This document shows positions 29,540 through 38,700 of a stretch of 46,756 bases of DNA, piece by piece; the first letter of the stretch is position 1, and the number at the start of each line of letters is the position of its first letter. The notes under the pieces were generated by a model, which was given only the letters and a program-made list of their open reading frames with translations, made no database searches and was not told the DNA's origin. Source of the DNA: a virus; IMG/VR virus record IMGVR_UViG_3300047462_000753, positions 1 through 46,756 of that record. One strand, 5' to 3'. A program made the translations under genes and the position numbers.

Positions 29540-31366
29540 ATGTCCAGTCTGGGACTTCCCGTATCTCGCCTCATCAACGTCACGGTGAACGTCTCACCCT
29601 CTGGCGCTTCCTATCAGAATTTCAATAACGCGCTGATCGTCGGCACCTCGCAGGTGTGCGACTTGACGCAGCGCCTGCGCACCTATAATTCGCTGACCGC
29701 GGTGGCCAACGATTTTGGCACCGTCGCGCCCGAATATCTGGCCGCGTCGCTCTGGTTCGGCCAATCGCCGGCGCCGACGACGCTGCTGATCGGCCGCTGG
29801 GCACAGGCCGCGGCCTCGGGCCAGTTGATCGGCGGCGGCCTGACCACCGCGAACTCGGCCATTGCCACCTGGCAGGCGATCACCACCGGCTCGTTTGAAG
29901 TAACGCTGAATGGCGTGCCGAACAATATCACCGGCCTGAATTTCTCTGCGGCGTCGAACCTCAATGCGGTCGCGAGCACGATCCAGACGGCGCTTAACAC
30001 CGCGCTGGCTGGCACGACCTGTGTCTACAACAGCATCTACAATAATTTCGTCATCACGTCGGCCGGGTCGACTGGCGTGGCGTCGACCGTCAGCCTCCTG
30101 AATGCGACCACCGCGCTCGGCACGATCACCTTCAGCGCCGCGCCGGCCAACAACGACACGGTGACCGTGAATGGCGTGGTCATCACCTGGGTGACCTCGG
30201 GCGCCACCGGCAATCAGATCAATATTCCTGGCACCGCCGCACTCGCCGCCGCCGCTTTGCAAACGTTCCTGGCGAGTTCGAGCAATCCCTTGCTCACGGT
30301 GATGTCCTATACCAACCCTGCGAGCGCGCCGACCGTCGTTTATTGCTTGGCGACGACCAGCGGCTCCGGTGGCAATAGCTACACGCTGGCCAAGACTTCG
30401 ACCGCCATCACCGTGTCGGGCGCGACCCTGACGGGCGGCGGTGTCGGCACGGCCATCAACACCATGCTGTCCGGTACCACCGCGCTGGGGGCCTATACCG
30501 CGGCCGGCCAGGCGGCGGAGAGCGCGCTCGCGGCCGTCACCGCCATGGACAACCTCTATCCCGGCTATTGGTACGGCCTGGTAGTGCTGGGCGCGGCCGA
30601 CACCGATCACACGGCGATTTCGACCTATGTCGAAGCGGCATCGGTGGCCCGTCACTATTACGGGGTCACCACCCAGGAAGTTGGCGCCCTGCTGTCGACC
30701 TCCACCACGGACGTCGCCTACCTCCTGCAGCAGCTCGCGAACAACCACACCGCCTGCCAGTATTCGAGCCAGAACCCCTATGCGATCGTCTCGTACCTGG
30801 CCCGGATCATGACCACGAACTGGACCGGCACGAACACGGCCATCACGCTGATGTACAAGGCCGAGCCGGGTGTGACGCCGGAGACGCTGACCAGCTCGCA
30901 GATCGCCGCCCTCGAGGGCAAGAACTGCAACGTCTATGTGAATTACAACACCGGCACGGCCATCATTGAGCAGGGCAAGTCGGTTTCCGGCCTATTCACC
31001 GACCTGATCATGGGCTTGGACTGGTTCGCCAATTACGCCCAGATCAACATCTATAACCTGCTCGCGTCGGTGAACAAGATCCCGCAGACGGATGCCGGCA
31101 TGAGCCAGATCGCCGCCGTGCTGGCGCAGGCGTGCCAGCAGGCCGTGACCAACGGCTTGGCCGCTCCCGGCGTGTGGACCGCCACCGGCTTCGGCCAGTT
31201 GGCCACCGGCGATGCGCTGCCCAAGGGCTTCTACATCTATCAGCCGCCGGTGAGTTCGCAATCGGCGACCGCCCGCGCCGCACGCCAATCCGTGCCCTTC
31301 CAGATCGCGCTTAAGCAAGCCGGCGCCGTCCACAACGTGGCCGTGACCGTCAACGTCAATCAGTGA
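29540..31366 (+). CDS. Contractile tail sheath (DUF3383) with inserted domain
   Basis: 608 residues. The N-terminus (SRLINVTVNVSPSGASYQNF, APTTLLIGRWAQAA) and the C-terminus (GLDWFANYAQINIYNLLASV, NVAVTVNVNQ) match DUF3383, the sheath of Pam3- and Mu-like short contractile tails. The segment at about residues 190-300 (NNDTVTVNGVVITWVTSGAT and SYTLAKTSTAITVSGATLTG) is an inserted beta domain that would point outwards. Sheath contraction drives the tube through the envelope. Confidence 0.9.
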   Translation: MSSLGLPVSRLINVTVNVSPSGASYQNFNNALIVGTSQVCDLTQRLRTYNSLTAVANDFGTVAPEYLAASLWFGQSPAPTTLLIGRWAQAAASGQLIGGGLTTANSAIATWQAITTGSFEVTLNGVPNNITGLNFSAASNLNAVASTIQTALNTALAGTTCVYNSIYNNFVITSAGSTGVASTVSLLNATTALGTITFSAAPANNDTVTVNGVVITWVTSGATGNQINIPGTAALAAAALQTFLASSSNPLLTVMSYTNPASAPTVVYCLATTSGSGGNSYTLAKTSTAITVSGATLTGGGVGTAINTMLSGTTALGAYTAAGQAAESALAAVTAMDNLYPGYWYGLVVLGAADTDHTAISTYVEAASVARHYYGVTTQEVGALLSTSTTDVAYLLQQLANNHTACQYSSQNPYAIVSYLARIMTTNWTGTNTAITLMYKAEPGVTPETLTSSQIAALEGKNCNVYVNYNTGTAIIEQGKSVSGLFTDLIMGLDWFANYAQINIYNLLASVNKIPQTDAGMSQIAAVLAQACQQAVTNGLAAPGVWTATGFGQLATGDALPKGFYIYQPPVSSQSATARAARQSVPFQIALKQAGAVHNVAVTVNVNQ

Positions 31367-31376
31367 GGACTGACCC

Positions 31377-31814
31377 ATGAGCACTTATAGCTTCGTCGAC
31401 GTTGCTTGCAGCATTACCGGCCCCGGCGGCTCTTGCCAGCTTGGCACCGGCGGCGGGACGGCCGAAGAAGGCATCACGATCACCAAGGAGGATAAAAACT
31501 CCCAGATCATCGGTGCCGACGGCACGGTGGCAAACGTCCTGCACCCAAATGAGAACGGCAAGATCACGGTCCGGCTGCTCAAGACGTCGAACAGCAATGC
31601 CGTCTTGCAGGCGATGTATTCGTTCCAGCGGACCTCGGCGGCCAATTGGGGGCAGAATGTCCTCACGCTGACCGACGTCGCTTCGGGTGACCAGTACACC
31701 TGCACCGGCGTGGCCTTCAAGAAATTCCCCGAGAACCTCTATGCGAAGGAGCCACGGCCCGTCGAATGGGAATTCGAAGCCGCCTTCATCGATCCGGTGC
31801 TCGGCACATGGTAA
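31377..31814 (+). CDS. Tail tube protein (DUF3277)
   Basis: 145 residues: MSTYSFVDVACSITGPGGSC, EDKNSQIIGADGTVANVLHP, NENGKITVRLLKTSN and AFIDPVLGTW. This is DUF3277, the tube subunit that always follows a DUF3383 sheath. It polymerises around the tape measure. GAGGA lies 8 bases before the start. Confidence 0.9.
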   Translation: MSTYSFVDVACSITGPGGSCQLGTGGGTAEEGITITKEDKNSQIIGADGTVANVLHPNENGKITVRLLKTSNSNAVLQAMYSFQRTSAANWGQNVLTLTDVASGDQYTCTGVAFKKFPENLYAKEPRPVEWEFEAAFIDPVLGTW

Positions 31815-32248
31815 CCGCCGATCTCGAACTGAAGGGTGTCTTCTATCACATCGGCAAGCTTGATGTGCGCACCCAGCAGCGTGTCGCCTGGAAGCTTGGC
31901 GGCACCCGGGCGGGGATGTATGCGGACATGCGGGCCTCGGACAACCCGATGGCGGAATTCCTCCCGCTGTTCCTGGTTCTCTCGGCCCTTCCGCCGCAGG
32001 ACGCCGACTTCATCATCGACACCTGCTTGGCCGTGGTCACCCGCAAGGATGGGCAGAGCTGGGCCCGGCTTATGGCCACCAACGGCGCCCTGATGTACGA
32101 GGACATCGACGTCGAGGTGATCCACCGTCTGGTGGACAAGGCCTTGGAGTTCAACCTCGGCAATTTTTTCGCCACGCTCCGCCAAGATACGACCGGACCC
32201 CAGGCGGAGTCGACGGCGTCGAATGGGTCCGGCACCCAGACGGCCTAG
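31808..32248 (+). CDS. Tail assembly chaperone (G-like), 0-frame product
   Basis: 146 residues, starting inside the tube gene's last codons. It is helical (TQQRVAWKLGGTRAGMYADM, VIHRLVDKALEFNLGNFFAT) and in the place where all long-tailed phages carry their G-type chaperone, just before the tape measure. A slippery T-TTT-TTC lies at codons 119-121 (32164-32170), and a share of ribosomes should slip to the -1 frame to make a longer G-T-like fusion. The chaperone coats the tape measure during tail assembly and is absent from virions in lambda. Confidence 0.85.
   Translation: MVTADLELKGVFYHIGKLDVRTQQRVAWKLGGTRAGMYADMRASDNPMAEFLPLFLVLSALPPQDADFIIDTCLAVVTRKDGQSWARLMATNGALMYEDIDVEVIHRLVDKALEFNLGNFFATLRQDTTGPQAESTASNGSGTQTA
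32164..32170 (+). promoter_or_regulatory. -1 programmed frameshift slippery heptamer
   Basis: T TTT TTC in the chaperone frame, a canonical X-XXY-YYZ site. After a -1 slip the frame stays open for 78 codons. A stem begins six bases downstream. Confidence 0.85.
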
Positions 32249-32406
32249 ACTGGCTGTACCGCCCCCTGCTCAGGGGCATGTGCAAAATCGAAAGCTACAA
32301 GGACGGGTCGATTGATCTCCTCGATGTGACGGAGATGAACGAGATCATCGACATGCAAAACGAAAACGAGCAGCGCGCCCTGAGCGCCGTGAAAAGGGAT
32401 CGATAA
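32170..32406 (+). CDS. T-like frameshift extension of the tail assembly chaperone (DUF6889-like)
   Basis: Read only after the -1 slip at 32164-32170. It adds 78 residues to the first 121 of the chaperone, for a 199-residue fusion. The conserved part is WLYRPLLRGMCKIESYKDGS, then IDLLDVTEMNEIIDMQNEN. On its own it could start only at the ATG at 32278 (42 residues), which would cut off the conserved WLYRPLLRG. It ends in TAATG with the tape measure start. In lambda the T part contacts the tube protein while G binds the tape measure. Confidence 0.8.
   Translation, partial: RHAPPRYDRTPGGVDGVEWVRHPDGLDWLYRPLLRGMCKIESYKDGSIDLLDVTEMNEIIDMQNENEQRALSAVKRDR
32177..32209 (+). promoter_or_regulatory. 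Stimulatory stem-loop for the frameshift
   Basis: CTCCGCC (32177-32183) pairs perfectly with GGCGGAG (32203-32209), with one more possible G-U pair and a 19-base loop. The stem starts six bases after the heptamer, within the distance expected for a -1 stimulator. Confidence 0.7.
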
Positions 32407-34253
32407 TGGCCGCCACCGACACGATCAAGGAGTTCCTCGTCGGTCTCGGCTTCAATGTCGATACCGATGGGCTGAAGCGCTTCGTCGGTGGCGTTGAGTC
32501 GGCGACAAAGGCGGTTACCGGGTTCGGCGTTGCCGGCCTGGCCGCCGCGACCGCCATCGAGGCGATGGTGACGAAGACCTCCAATCAAATGGAGAGCCTT
32601 TATTACGCATCGCAGCGGATTGGTGCCTCGACGGATGGCATCCGATCTTTCCAATATGCCGCCGAACAGGTCGGCATCAGTTCGTCGACGGCCATGGGCG
32701 AGATTGAAGGTCTGGGCATGCGCCTGCGCATGATGCCCGGCTTGATCAACCAGCTTCAGGGCGCGGGCGCCAACATGTTCGATAGCACCGGCAAGGCGCT
32801 GGAAACCCAGGAGCGGGTGTTCAACGTCATCGACATGCTGAAGCGCCGCTATGGCACTGAAGGGCCCGGCCTGATGATTGCGTCATCGATGGCGCAAATG
32901 TACGGCATGAACATCTCGCCGCAGGAGCTGCTCCAGCAGGAGCTTCATCTCGACGAGGAGCGCGCCAAATATCAGAAGCGCAGGGCGGAGATCAACAAGG
33001 CGCACGCCGGCACGGATCCGGACAGTCAGGCCTATCACCAATTCAGCAATGACGTCCGCGATCTCGACACGGCGTTCGGAGATCTCGAAAAGCGGATAGC
33101 CGATGACTTCCTGCCGATCGCCGACGAGGTGGTGAAGGACGTCACGGCGCTGGTGCGCTGGTTCATCGAAGCCGATAAGGCGACGGCGGGCTGGAATTTG
33201 AGCATGGTCGGTCTGGACGGCGCGCTCGGCAAGATCCCGCTCAGCATCGGCGCGATCGGCACCGCGATCGTGACGCTGTTCTCCGGCAAGGTGGCGGCGA
33301 AGTTCCTCGGCAGGATCCTGGGCTTCTCGGCTGCGGAAAAGGTGGCTGCTGCCGCAGCGGGTGCCGGTGCTGCTGGCGCTGGCGCGGCGGGGGCATCGAC
33401 GGCCGCCGCAGCGGGTGCCGGTGAGGCGGCGGCAATGGCCCGGGTCGCTGCTCGCGTCGCCGCAACAGGGGCGGCAGAAGGGAGCGCGCTCGGCGTGGTA
33501 TCAGCGTTGGCGGCACCGCTAACCGCAGCTTATGTGGCGCTCAAGCCAACCAGGCTTGGCGATGAGGAGGATACCCCCGAGGCCAAGGCGTGGCTGGCTT
33601 CCCATCAGCGCGAGAAGTTCGACCGGGTGTCCCGCCTGAAGCAGGCGTTCTCCTATTATGTGTCGCGTGGCTGGTCGAAGGAACAGGCCAGCGGCATCGT
33701 CGCCAACATCCAGGCGGAGTCTGGCTTCGATGCGGCTGCCTCCGGCGACAACGGCAAAGCCTTCGGACTGTTCCAGTGGCATAAGGACCGGCAGAACGCA
33801 TTTCAGAAGCTGTTCGGCCACAACATCGCCGACTCGACTTTCGACGAGCAGCTTCAGTTTGCCGACTATGAGATGAGATCCGGCGGCGAGCAGACGGCTG
33901 GCGCCGATCTCGCTAAGGCGAATTCGGCCGGAGCCGCGGCGAAAATCGTAAGCCTGGAATATGAGCGGCCCGCAGCAGGCGCGGCAGCCGCCGCGCAACG
34001 AGCCGACATGGCCGACCGCATCTTCGCCGACAATATGTTCAACGCCCCTCTGGCCCCCAGCCCGATGCAGCTCGGCCAGAGCCAGAACGTGACGTTGAAC
34101 CAGAAGACCGACATCAACATCGTCGGCGGTCCGACTGCACAGGCCACGGCCGACAAGGTCAAGCTGGCCCAGGATGCGGTTTGGCCGAATGCAGTCCGCA
34201 ATCTCGCCAATAACGTGATCGGGCCGCCGGCCGCCGCTGGGGGAACGCCGTGA
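32406..34253 (+). CDS. Tape measure protein with tail-lysozyme domain
   Basis: 615 residues. The N-terminal helical part (TIKEFLVGLGFNVDTDGLKR, FVGGVESATKAVTG) is a short tape measure, followed by an Ala/Gly-rich hydrophobic segment (about 280-390). Residues about 400-520 (YYVSRGWSKEQASGIVANIQ, AESGFDAAASGDNGKAFGLF, QWHKDRQNAFQKLFG) are the phage tail lysozyme domain, with the likely catalytic Glu in QAESGF. It sets tail length and helps cut peptidoglycan during entry. At about 1.5 angstrom per residue the tail would be roughly 80-90 nm (inference). Confidence 0.88.
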   Translation: MAATDTIKEFLVGLGFNVDTDGLKRFVGGVESATKAVTGFGVAGLAAATAIEAMVTKTSNQMESLYYASQRIGASTDGIRSFQYAAEQVGISSSTAMGEIEGLGMRLRMMPGLINQLQGAGANMFDSTGKALETQERVFNVIDMLKRRYGTEGPGLMIASSMAQMYGMNISPQELLQQELHLDEERAKYQKRRAEINKAHAGTDPDSQAYHQFSNDVRDLDTAFGDLEKRIADDFLPIADEVVKDVTALVRWFIEADKATAGWNLSMVGLDGALGKIPLSIGAIGTAIVTLFSGKVAAKFLGRILGFSAAEKVAAAAAGAGAAGAGAAGASTAAAAGAGEAAAMARVAARVAATGAAEGSALGVVSALAAPLTAAYVALKPTRLGDEEDTPEAKAWLASHQREKFDRVSRLKQAFSYYVSRGWSKEQASGIVANIQAESGFDAAASGDNGKAFGLFQWHKDRQNAFQKLFGHNIADSTFDEQLQFADYEMRSGGEQTAGADLAKANSAGAAAKIVSLEYERPAAGAAAAAQRADMADRIFADNMFNAPLAPSPMQLGQSQNVTLNQKTDINIVGGPTAQATADKVKLAQDAVWPNAVRNLANNVIGPPAAAGGTP

Positions 34254-34924
34254 CCAATCTTCCGTTCATTGGGCTGCTGGGTAAGGCGGCCGGGTATCTC
34301 ATCTCGCAGCCGTCGCCGGAGCGGTCTATCGGCGGCCTGGTGGCGGACGTCACCATCGAAGAGGATCATGTCGACGAGCTCGTCATCACCGATCACCCGG
34401 TGGAACAGGGCTCGACGATCTCCGATCATGCCTTCAAGAAACCTGCCCGGCTCACCGTTCGCGTGGGCTATTCCAACTCTTCCATCGGCGCAACCGGCGG
34501 CACATCGCTGCTGGGCATCAGCATCGGCGGCGTCACCGGCCTGAGCGCCGTCCAGCAGGCCTTGAGTTCGATCAACGGCACCGGCGACGTCTCATACGTC
34601 CAGCAATATTACAACGCCTTCTTGGCGCTGCAGGCCAACATGACCCCGCTCGACGTTTTCACGGCCAAGCGGGTCTACAGCAACATGCTGATCGAAAGCC
34701 TTCAGACCGAGACGGACGTCAAGACCGAGAACGCCATGATCCTGACCGTGCGGATGCGCGAGGTGATCATCGTGACCACCACCACGGCGACGATCGGCAA
34801 TTCGGCGAATATGTCGAACCCATCCGACAATGGCGCGCCGCTCAATCAGGGCACCCAAACCCTGTCGACATCGACCAACTATAACAGCGCCGCGGGTGCC
34901 TCGATCCTCGGGGCGGGCTTCTAA
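34250..34924 (+). CDS. Dit-like baseplate protein
   Basis: 224 residues. VTIEEDHVDELVITDHPVEQ, GSTISDHAFKKPARLTVRVG and ALQANMTPLDVFTAKRVYSN match the Dit-like N-terminal family that forms the first baseplate ring under the tube in Pam3-type tails. It overlaps the tape measure stop by four bases and the plug gene by one. Confidence 0.82.
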   Translation: MTNLPFIGLLGKAAGYLISQPSPERSIGGLVADVTIEEDHVDELVITDHPVEQGSTISDHAFKKPARLTVRVGYSNSSIGATGGTSLLGISIGGVTGLSAVQQALSSINGTGDVSYVQQYYNAFLALQANMTPLDVFTAKRVYSNMLIESLQTETDVKTENAMILTVRMREVIIVTTTTATIGNSANMSNPSDNGAPLNQGTQTLSTSTNYNSAAGASILGAGF

Positions 34925-35241
34925 TGGCCAAGGTCTATACCGTTCCCCTGACGAACGCCGCGCAGACGCTGTCTATTTCGCTGGGCGGCACCACCTATTC
35001 GCTGCGGGTGCTGTGGAACAAATACATGGGCACCTATTGCATGGACGTGGCGACGTCGACCGGCACGCCCATCTTGAATTCGGTGCCGCTGGTGACCGGC
35101 GCCAACCTGCTCGAGCAATATGGATATCTGGGGCTGGCGAACAATGGCGCGCTGCTCGTTCAATCGGACAGCAACCCCCTGACGCCGCCCACCTATGAAA
35201 GCCTGGGCCAGACCTCCCAGCTCTACTATGTGGCGCCATGA
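34924..35241 (+). CDS. Baseplate plug protein (Pam3 gp18-like)
   Basis: 105 residues. TVPLTNAAQTLSISLGGTTY, SLRVLWNKYMGTYCMDVATS and PILNSVPLVTGANLLEQYGY show the pattern of the Pam3 gp18 plug family, which sits in the tube lumen above the spike. The gene order Dit-plug-hub-spike is the same as in Pam3. Confidence 0.82.
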   Translation: MAKVYTVPLTNAAQTLSISLGGTTYSLRVLWNKYMGTYCMDVATSTGTPILNSVPLVTGANLLEQYGYLGLANNGALLVQSDSNPLTPPTYESLGQTSQLYYVAP

Positions 35242-36269
35242 GCGATCATCTTTTCGGGCGTCAATATTCGCTGATCGTCACAGGGCCCGGCGGGGCAGAT
35301 ACCTTCACCCTCGACCCGGTGACCGGCGAAGGATCGACAACCGGCCACCGCGACACGGCGCTGGACCTGTCGCAGTTGCATTTCCGGTTCCAGATCCGGG
35401 CGCCCGAGGTCGAAACGCCCAACACGGCGACGATCCGCATCTACAACCCGGCCGACACGACAGCGCAACTCATCCAGCAGGAATTCTCGTCGGTGATCCT
35501 GCAGGCCGGTTATCAGGGCGGCCAACAATACGGTCAGATCTTCAAGGGCGATATCAAGTGGGTGAAGGTCGGCCGAGAATCGAATGTGACCAAGTATGTC
35601 GAGATCGATGCGGCGGACGGTGACCTCGCCTATCTGACCTCGGTGGTGAACACCACCCTGGCGGCTGGCGCGGCCTCTCCGGTGCAGCAGGCGAATGCGG
35701 TGGCCGCCTCCATGTCATCGGCGAACGTGACGCAGGGCGACACCACGCCACTCACCAACGGCACCGGCGGCATCATCGCCCGCGGCAAGGTCTTGTTCGG
35801 CCTCGCCCGCGCTTATGCCCGCCAAGTAGCCGGCAACACCGGCTGCGTCTGGTCGATCCAGAACGGCGTCCTTACATGGTCACCTCAGACCGGCTACGCG
35901 CCGAATGAGGCGGTGGTGCTGACCGCTCGGACTGGCCTGATCGGGATGCCCGAGCAGACCCAAAATGGCATCAAGATCCGATGCCTGCTCAATCCGAACA
36001 TCGTCGTCGGCGGGCTGGTCAAGATCGACAACGCCTCGATCAATTCCACCACCGTCCTGTCGCAGGGATATCCCTCCTACAACAACATCGCCCTGTTCGC
36101 CGATCAATCGGCCGACGGCACCTACAAGGTCATCGTGCATGAGATGGTCGGCGATACCCGCGGCGAGGAATGGTACTCGGACCTGATCTGCCTGGCGGTC
36201 GACACCTCGGCCTCCTCCGGAAATCAAGTCAAGCCGAACAGCGGCGGGGGAACGTCCGATGGACCCTAG
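35238..36269 (+). CDS. Baseplate hub protein (gp27/gpD-like)
   Basis: 343 residues, with FGRQYSLIVTGPGGADTFTL, LHFRFQIRAPEVETPNTATI, RIYNPADTTAQLIQQEF and GIIARGKVLFGLARAYARQV, and TGLIGMPEQTQNGIKIRCLL near residue 235. This is the hub barrel that adapts the six-fold tube to the three-fold spike. The overlaps with plug (four bases) and spike (11 bases) fit one translational unit. Confidence 0.83.
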   Translation: MSDHLFGRQYSLIVTGPGGADTFTLDPVTGEGSTTGHRDTALDLSQLHFRFQIRAPEVETPNTATIRIYNPADTTAQLIQQEFSSVILQAGYQGGQQYGQIFKGDIKWVKVGRESNVTKYVEIDAADGDLAYLTSVVNTTLAAGAASPVQQANAVAASMSSANVTQGDTTPLTNGTGGIIARGKVLFGLARAYARQVAGNTGCVWSIQNGVLTWSPQTGYAPNEAVVLTARTGLIGMPEQTQNGIKIRCLLNPNIVVGGLVKIDNASINSTTVLSQGYPSYNNIALFADQSADGTYKVIVHEMVGDTRGEEWYSDLICLAVDTSASSGNQVKPNSGGGTSDGP

Positions 36270-37152
36270 AGAACGTTACGTCGACCCCATCGAGGCGCTG
36301 AATGCTGCGATGGATGGTCGGCAGGCGCGGCTGTGGACGGCGATGCCCGCCATCGTCCAGGCCTATAGCCCTAACGAGATGACGGTCACGTTGGTGGTGG
36401 CGATCGCCGAGCCGATGCGCTCGATCGATGGCACCACCATCACCCAGGTTCAGTTGCCGCAGTTGATCCATTGCCCGGTGCTTTTCCCCTCGGGCGGCGG
36501 CTTCACACTGACCTTCCCGCTGAAGGCCGGCGACGAGGGCTTGGTGGTCTTCGCAAACCGGTGCATCGACGCCTGGTGGGCAAACGGTCCGGCGGCGGCG
36601 CCCAACACGTCTTATAACCCCTCTACCGGGCAGACGCTGCAGGCCCAGCCGCAGCAGGAATACCGGATGCACGACCTGTCGGACGGGTTCTTCATCCCGA
36701 AATGCTTCTCGCAGCCGAAGGTCATCACCAATCCGTCGACCACTTCGACCCAACTTCGGTCCGATGATGGCCAAGCCTATTTCGAGGTCGCGGCCAATCA
36801 CGCGGTCAACGTAATCACCTCGGGCGCCGCCACGGTCAAGGCGGCCGGGAATGCCTCGGTGCAGAGCACGGGCGGCACGGTCACCCTGACCGATAAGGCC
36901 GGTTCGACCATAGTCATGAACGGCGACAACACCGGCACGATGACATTCTCGGGCGGCCTCAAAGTTGTCGGTCCGCTCGAAGTGACGGGCGCGACGAAGA
37001 TCGACAGCACCTTGGCGGTGACCGGGGCTGTGACGGGCAGCAGCTCGGCAACCTTCTCGGGCGATGTTACCGCCGGCAGCATTGACCTTCAGGGTCACGT
37101 CCATAGCGGTGTCACCTCGGGCGGGGCCACCACCGGCCCGGCAGTGGGATGA
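36259..37152 (+). CDS. Membrane-puncturing spike (Gp138-like)
   Basis: 297 residues. The N-terminal OB-like part (RLWTAMPAIVQAYSPNEMTV, LPQLIHCPVLFPSGGGFTLT, FPLKAGDEGLVVFANRCIDA) is Gp138. The C-terminal part is a beta-helix repeat (SGAATVKAAGNASVQSTGGT and GPLEVTGATKIDSTLAVTGA) ending in HVHSGVTSGGATTGPAVG, where HxH probably binds an iron or zinc ion at the spike tip. It pierces the outer membrane when the sheath contracts. Confidence 0.87.
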   Translation: MDPRERYVDPIEALNAAMDGRQARLWTAMPAIVQAYSPNEMTVTLVVAIAEPMRSIDGTTITQVQLPQLIHCPVLFPSGGGFTLTFPLKAGDEGLVVFANRCIDAWWANGPAAAPNTSYNPSTGQTLQAQPQQEYRMHDLSDGFFIPKCFSQPKVITNPSTTSTQLRSDDGQAYFEVAANHAVNVITSGAATVKAAGNASVQSTGGTVTLTDKAGSTIVMNGDNTGTMTFSGGLKVVGPLEVTGATKIDSTLAVTGAVTGSSSATFSGDVTAGSIDLQGHVHSGVTSGGATTGPAVG

Positions 37153-37155
37153 TCC

Positions 37156-37515
37156 ATGCTTTATCGTGCTCTCGATATGAACGACGACGCGACCTTTTGC
37201 TCGGGGTCGACGTTCTTCTACGACAATGACCCACAAGCCGTGGCGCAACTGGTCAAGACAAACCTGCGCCTGATCCAGGGCGAATGGTTCCTCGATGAAA
37301 CGGTGGGTGTTCCCTACAACACCCAGGTTCTGGGCACCGGCACGGCCCCCACCCGCGACAGCGCGATCCAGACGGCCATCCTGCAGACACAGGGCGTCTC
37401 CGAGATCGTGTCCTACAACAGCGTCTTCTATGGCCCGACCCGCACCTTCACCGTGTCGGCAACCATCGCGACGATCTACAGCTCCACCCCGATTGAAATC
37501 ACGGTGAACCTGTGA
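37156..37515 (+). CDS. Baseplate wedge protein (gp25/GpW-like)
   Basis: 119 residues. AQLVKTNLRLIQGEWFLDET, VGVPYNTQVLGTG and DSAIQTAILQTQGVSEIVSY show the gp25-like lysozyme-fold wedge subunit common to contractile tails. It nucleates sheath assembly. It lies between spike and baseplate J as usual, and overlaps the J start. Confidence 0.82.
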   Translation: MLYRALDMNDDATFCSGSTFFYDNDPQAVAQLVKTNLRLIQGEWFLDETVGVPYNTQVLGTGTAPTRDSAIQTAILQTQGVSEIVSYNSVFYGPTRTFTVSATIATIYSSTPIEITVNL

Positions 37516-38696
37516 CGACTTATCCGCTGCAGACCCTCGGCCCGACGATCAGCGCCAATGGGATCTCGATCCCGGCATATTCGGACATCTATGCGTCGCT
37601 GCAGGCCTCTTTCCAGGCCATTTACGGCTCGACGGCCGTAATTTCGCCCTCGTCCCAGGACGGTCAGATGCTCGCGATCTTCGCGCAGGCCATCTATGAC
37701 TGCAACCTAGCCATGGTGGCACTCTATAATGCCTATAGCCCGGCCACCGCCGCCGGCACGCCGCTGTCGTCCGCCGTCAAGATCAACGCCCTGGCGCGGC
37801 AGGCTGGCACCTACAGCACCGCCCCTCTGACCATCACCGGGCAGGCGAACCAGACTATCCCGGCCGGCATCGCCCAGGATCTGAACGGCTATCAGTGGGC
37901 GCTTCCGGCGAACACCGTGATCCCGAACACCGGCACCATCACGGTGACCGCCACCTGCACAACCATCGGCGCCATCGCGGCGGCACCCAACACCATCACC
38001 ACAATCGCCAACCCCACCCTCGGCTGGCAGTCGGTGACAAACGCGACAGCGGCCACGGTCGGCTCGAACGTCGAAAACGACGGCGCTCTGCGCATGCGTC
38101 AAGCGGCCAGCACCGCCGGGCCGTCCACCACGCTGATCGCCTCCATCCTGGCGTCCGTGGCGGCGGTGCCCGGCGTCGTCGCCTATGCGGGGCACGAAAA
38201 CCCCGGCAGCTCGACCGATGGCTATGGCACGCCCGCCCATAGCATCTGGATTGTCGTCGAAGGCGGCTCCGCCACCGCCGTGGCGACGGCCATCGCCAAC
38301 CGCAAGCCGCCGGGCATTCAGACCCAGGGCGCGCAGCAGGTGACCGTCATCGACAGCGCCGGCGTGCCGACGGTGATCAACTTCGATTATTTCACCCAGG
38401 AGCCGATTACCGTCGTCGTGACGATCCAGCCGCTGGCCAATTATGCGGCGGCCACCGGCACCCAGATCATCAACGCCATCGTCTCCTTCATCAATTCTCT
38501 GGGCGGCGGTCAGACGGTCTATCCGGGCCAGGTCCAGGCGGCGGCGTCCCTCGTCGGCCAGACCGTCTCGAGCACCTTCGCCATTACCGCCCTAACCATG
38601 GCGATCGGCGCGGGCAGCCAGAGCACCAGCCCGATCGTTCTGACCTTCAATCAGATCGCGACCTGCTCGGCGTCCAACGTCACGCTCATTACGTGA
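37512..38696 (+). CDS. Baseplate J-like wedge protein
   Basis: 394 residues from a GTG overlapping the upstream stop. GISIPAYSDIYASLQASFQA, AIYGSTAVISPSSQDGQMLA and GSNVENDGALRMRQAASTAG are typical of Baseplate_J. The last third (PITVVVTIQPLANYAAATGT, GQTVYPGQVQAAASL) is the C-terminal clip domain. It forms the wedge that carries the fibre-network proteins. Confidence 0.9.
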   Translation: MTTYPLQTLGPTISANGISIPAYSDIYASLQASFQAIYGSTAVISPSSQDGQMLAIFAQAIYDCNLAMVALYNAYSPATAAGTPLSSAVKINALARQAGTYSTAPLTITGQANQTIPAGIAQDLNGYQWALPANTVIPNTGTITVTATCTTIGAIAAAPNTITTIANPTLGWQSVTNATAATVGSNVENDGALRMRQAASTAGPSTTLIASILASVAAVPGVVAYAGHENPGSSTDGYGTPAHSIWIVVEGGSATAVATAIANRKPPGIQTQGAQQVTVIDSAGVPTVINFDYFTQEPITVVVTIQPLANYAAATGTQIINAIVSFINSLGGGQTVYPGQVQAAASLVGQTVSSTFAITALTMAIGAGSQSTSPIVLTFNQIATCSASNVTLIT

Positions 38697-38700
38697 CGCC

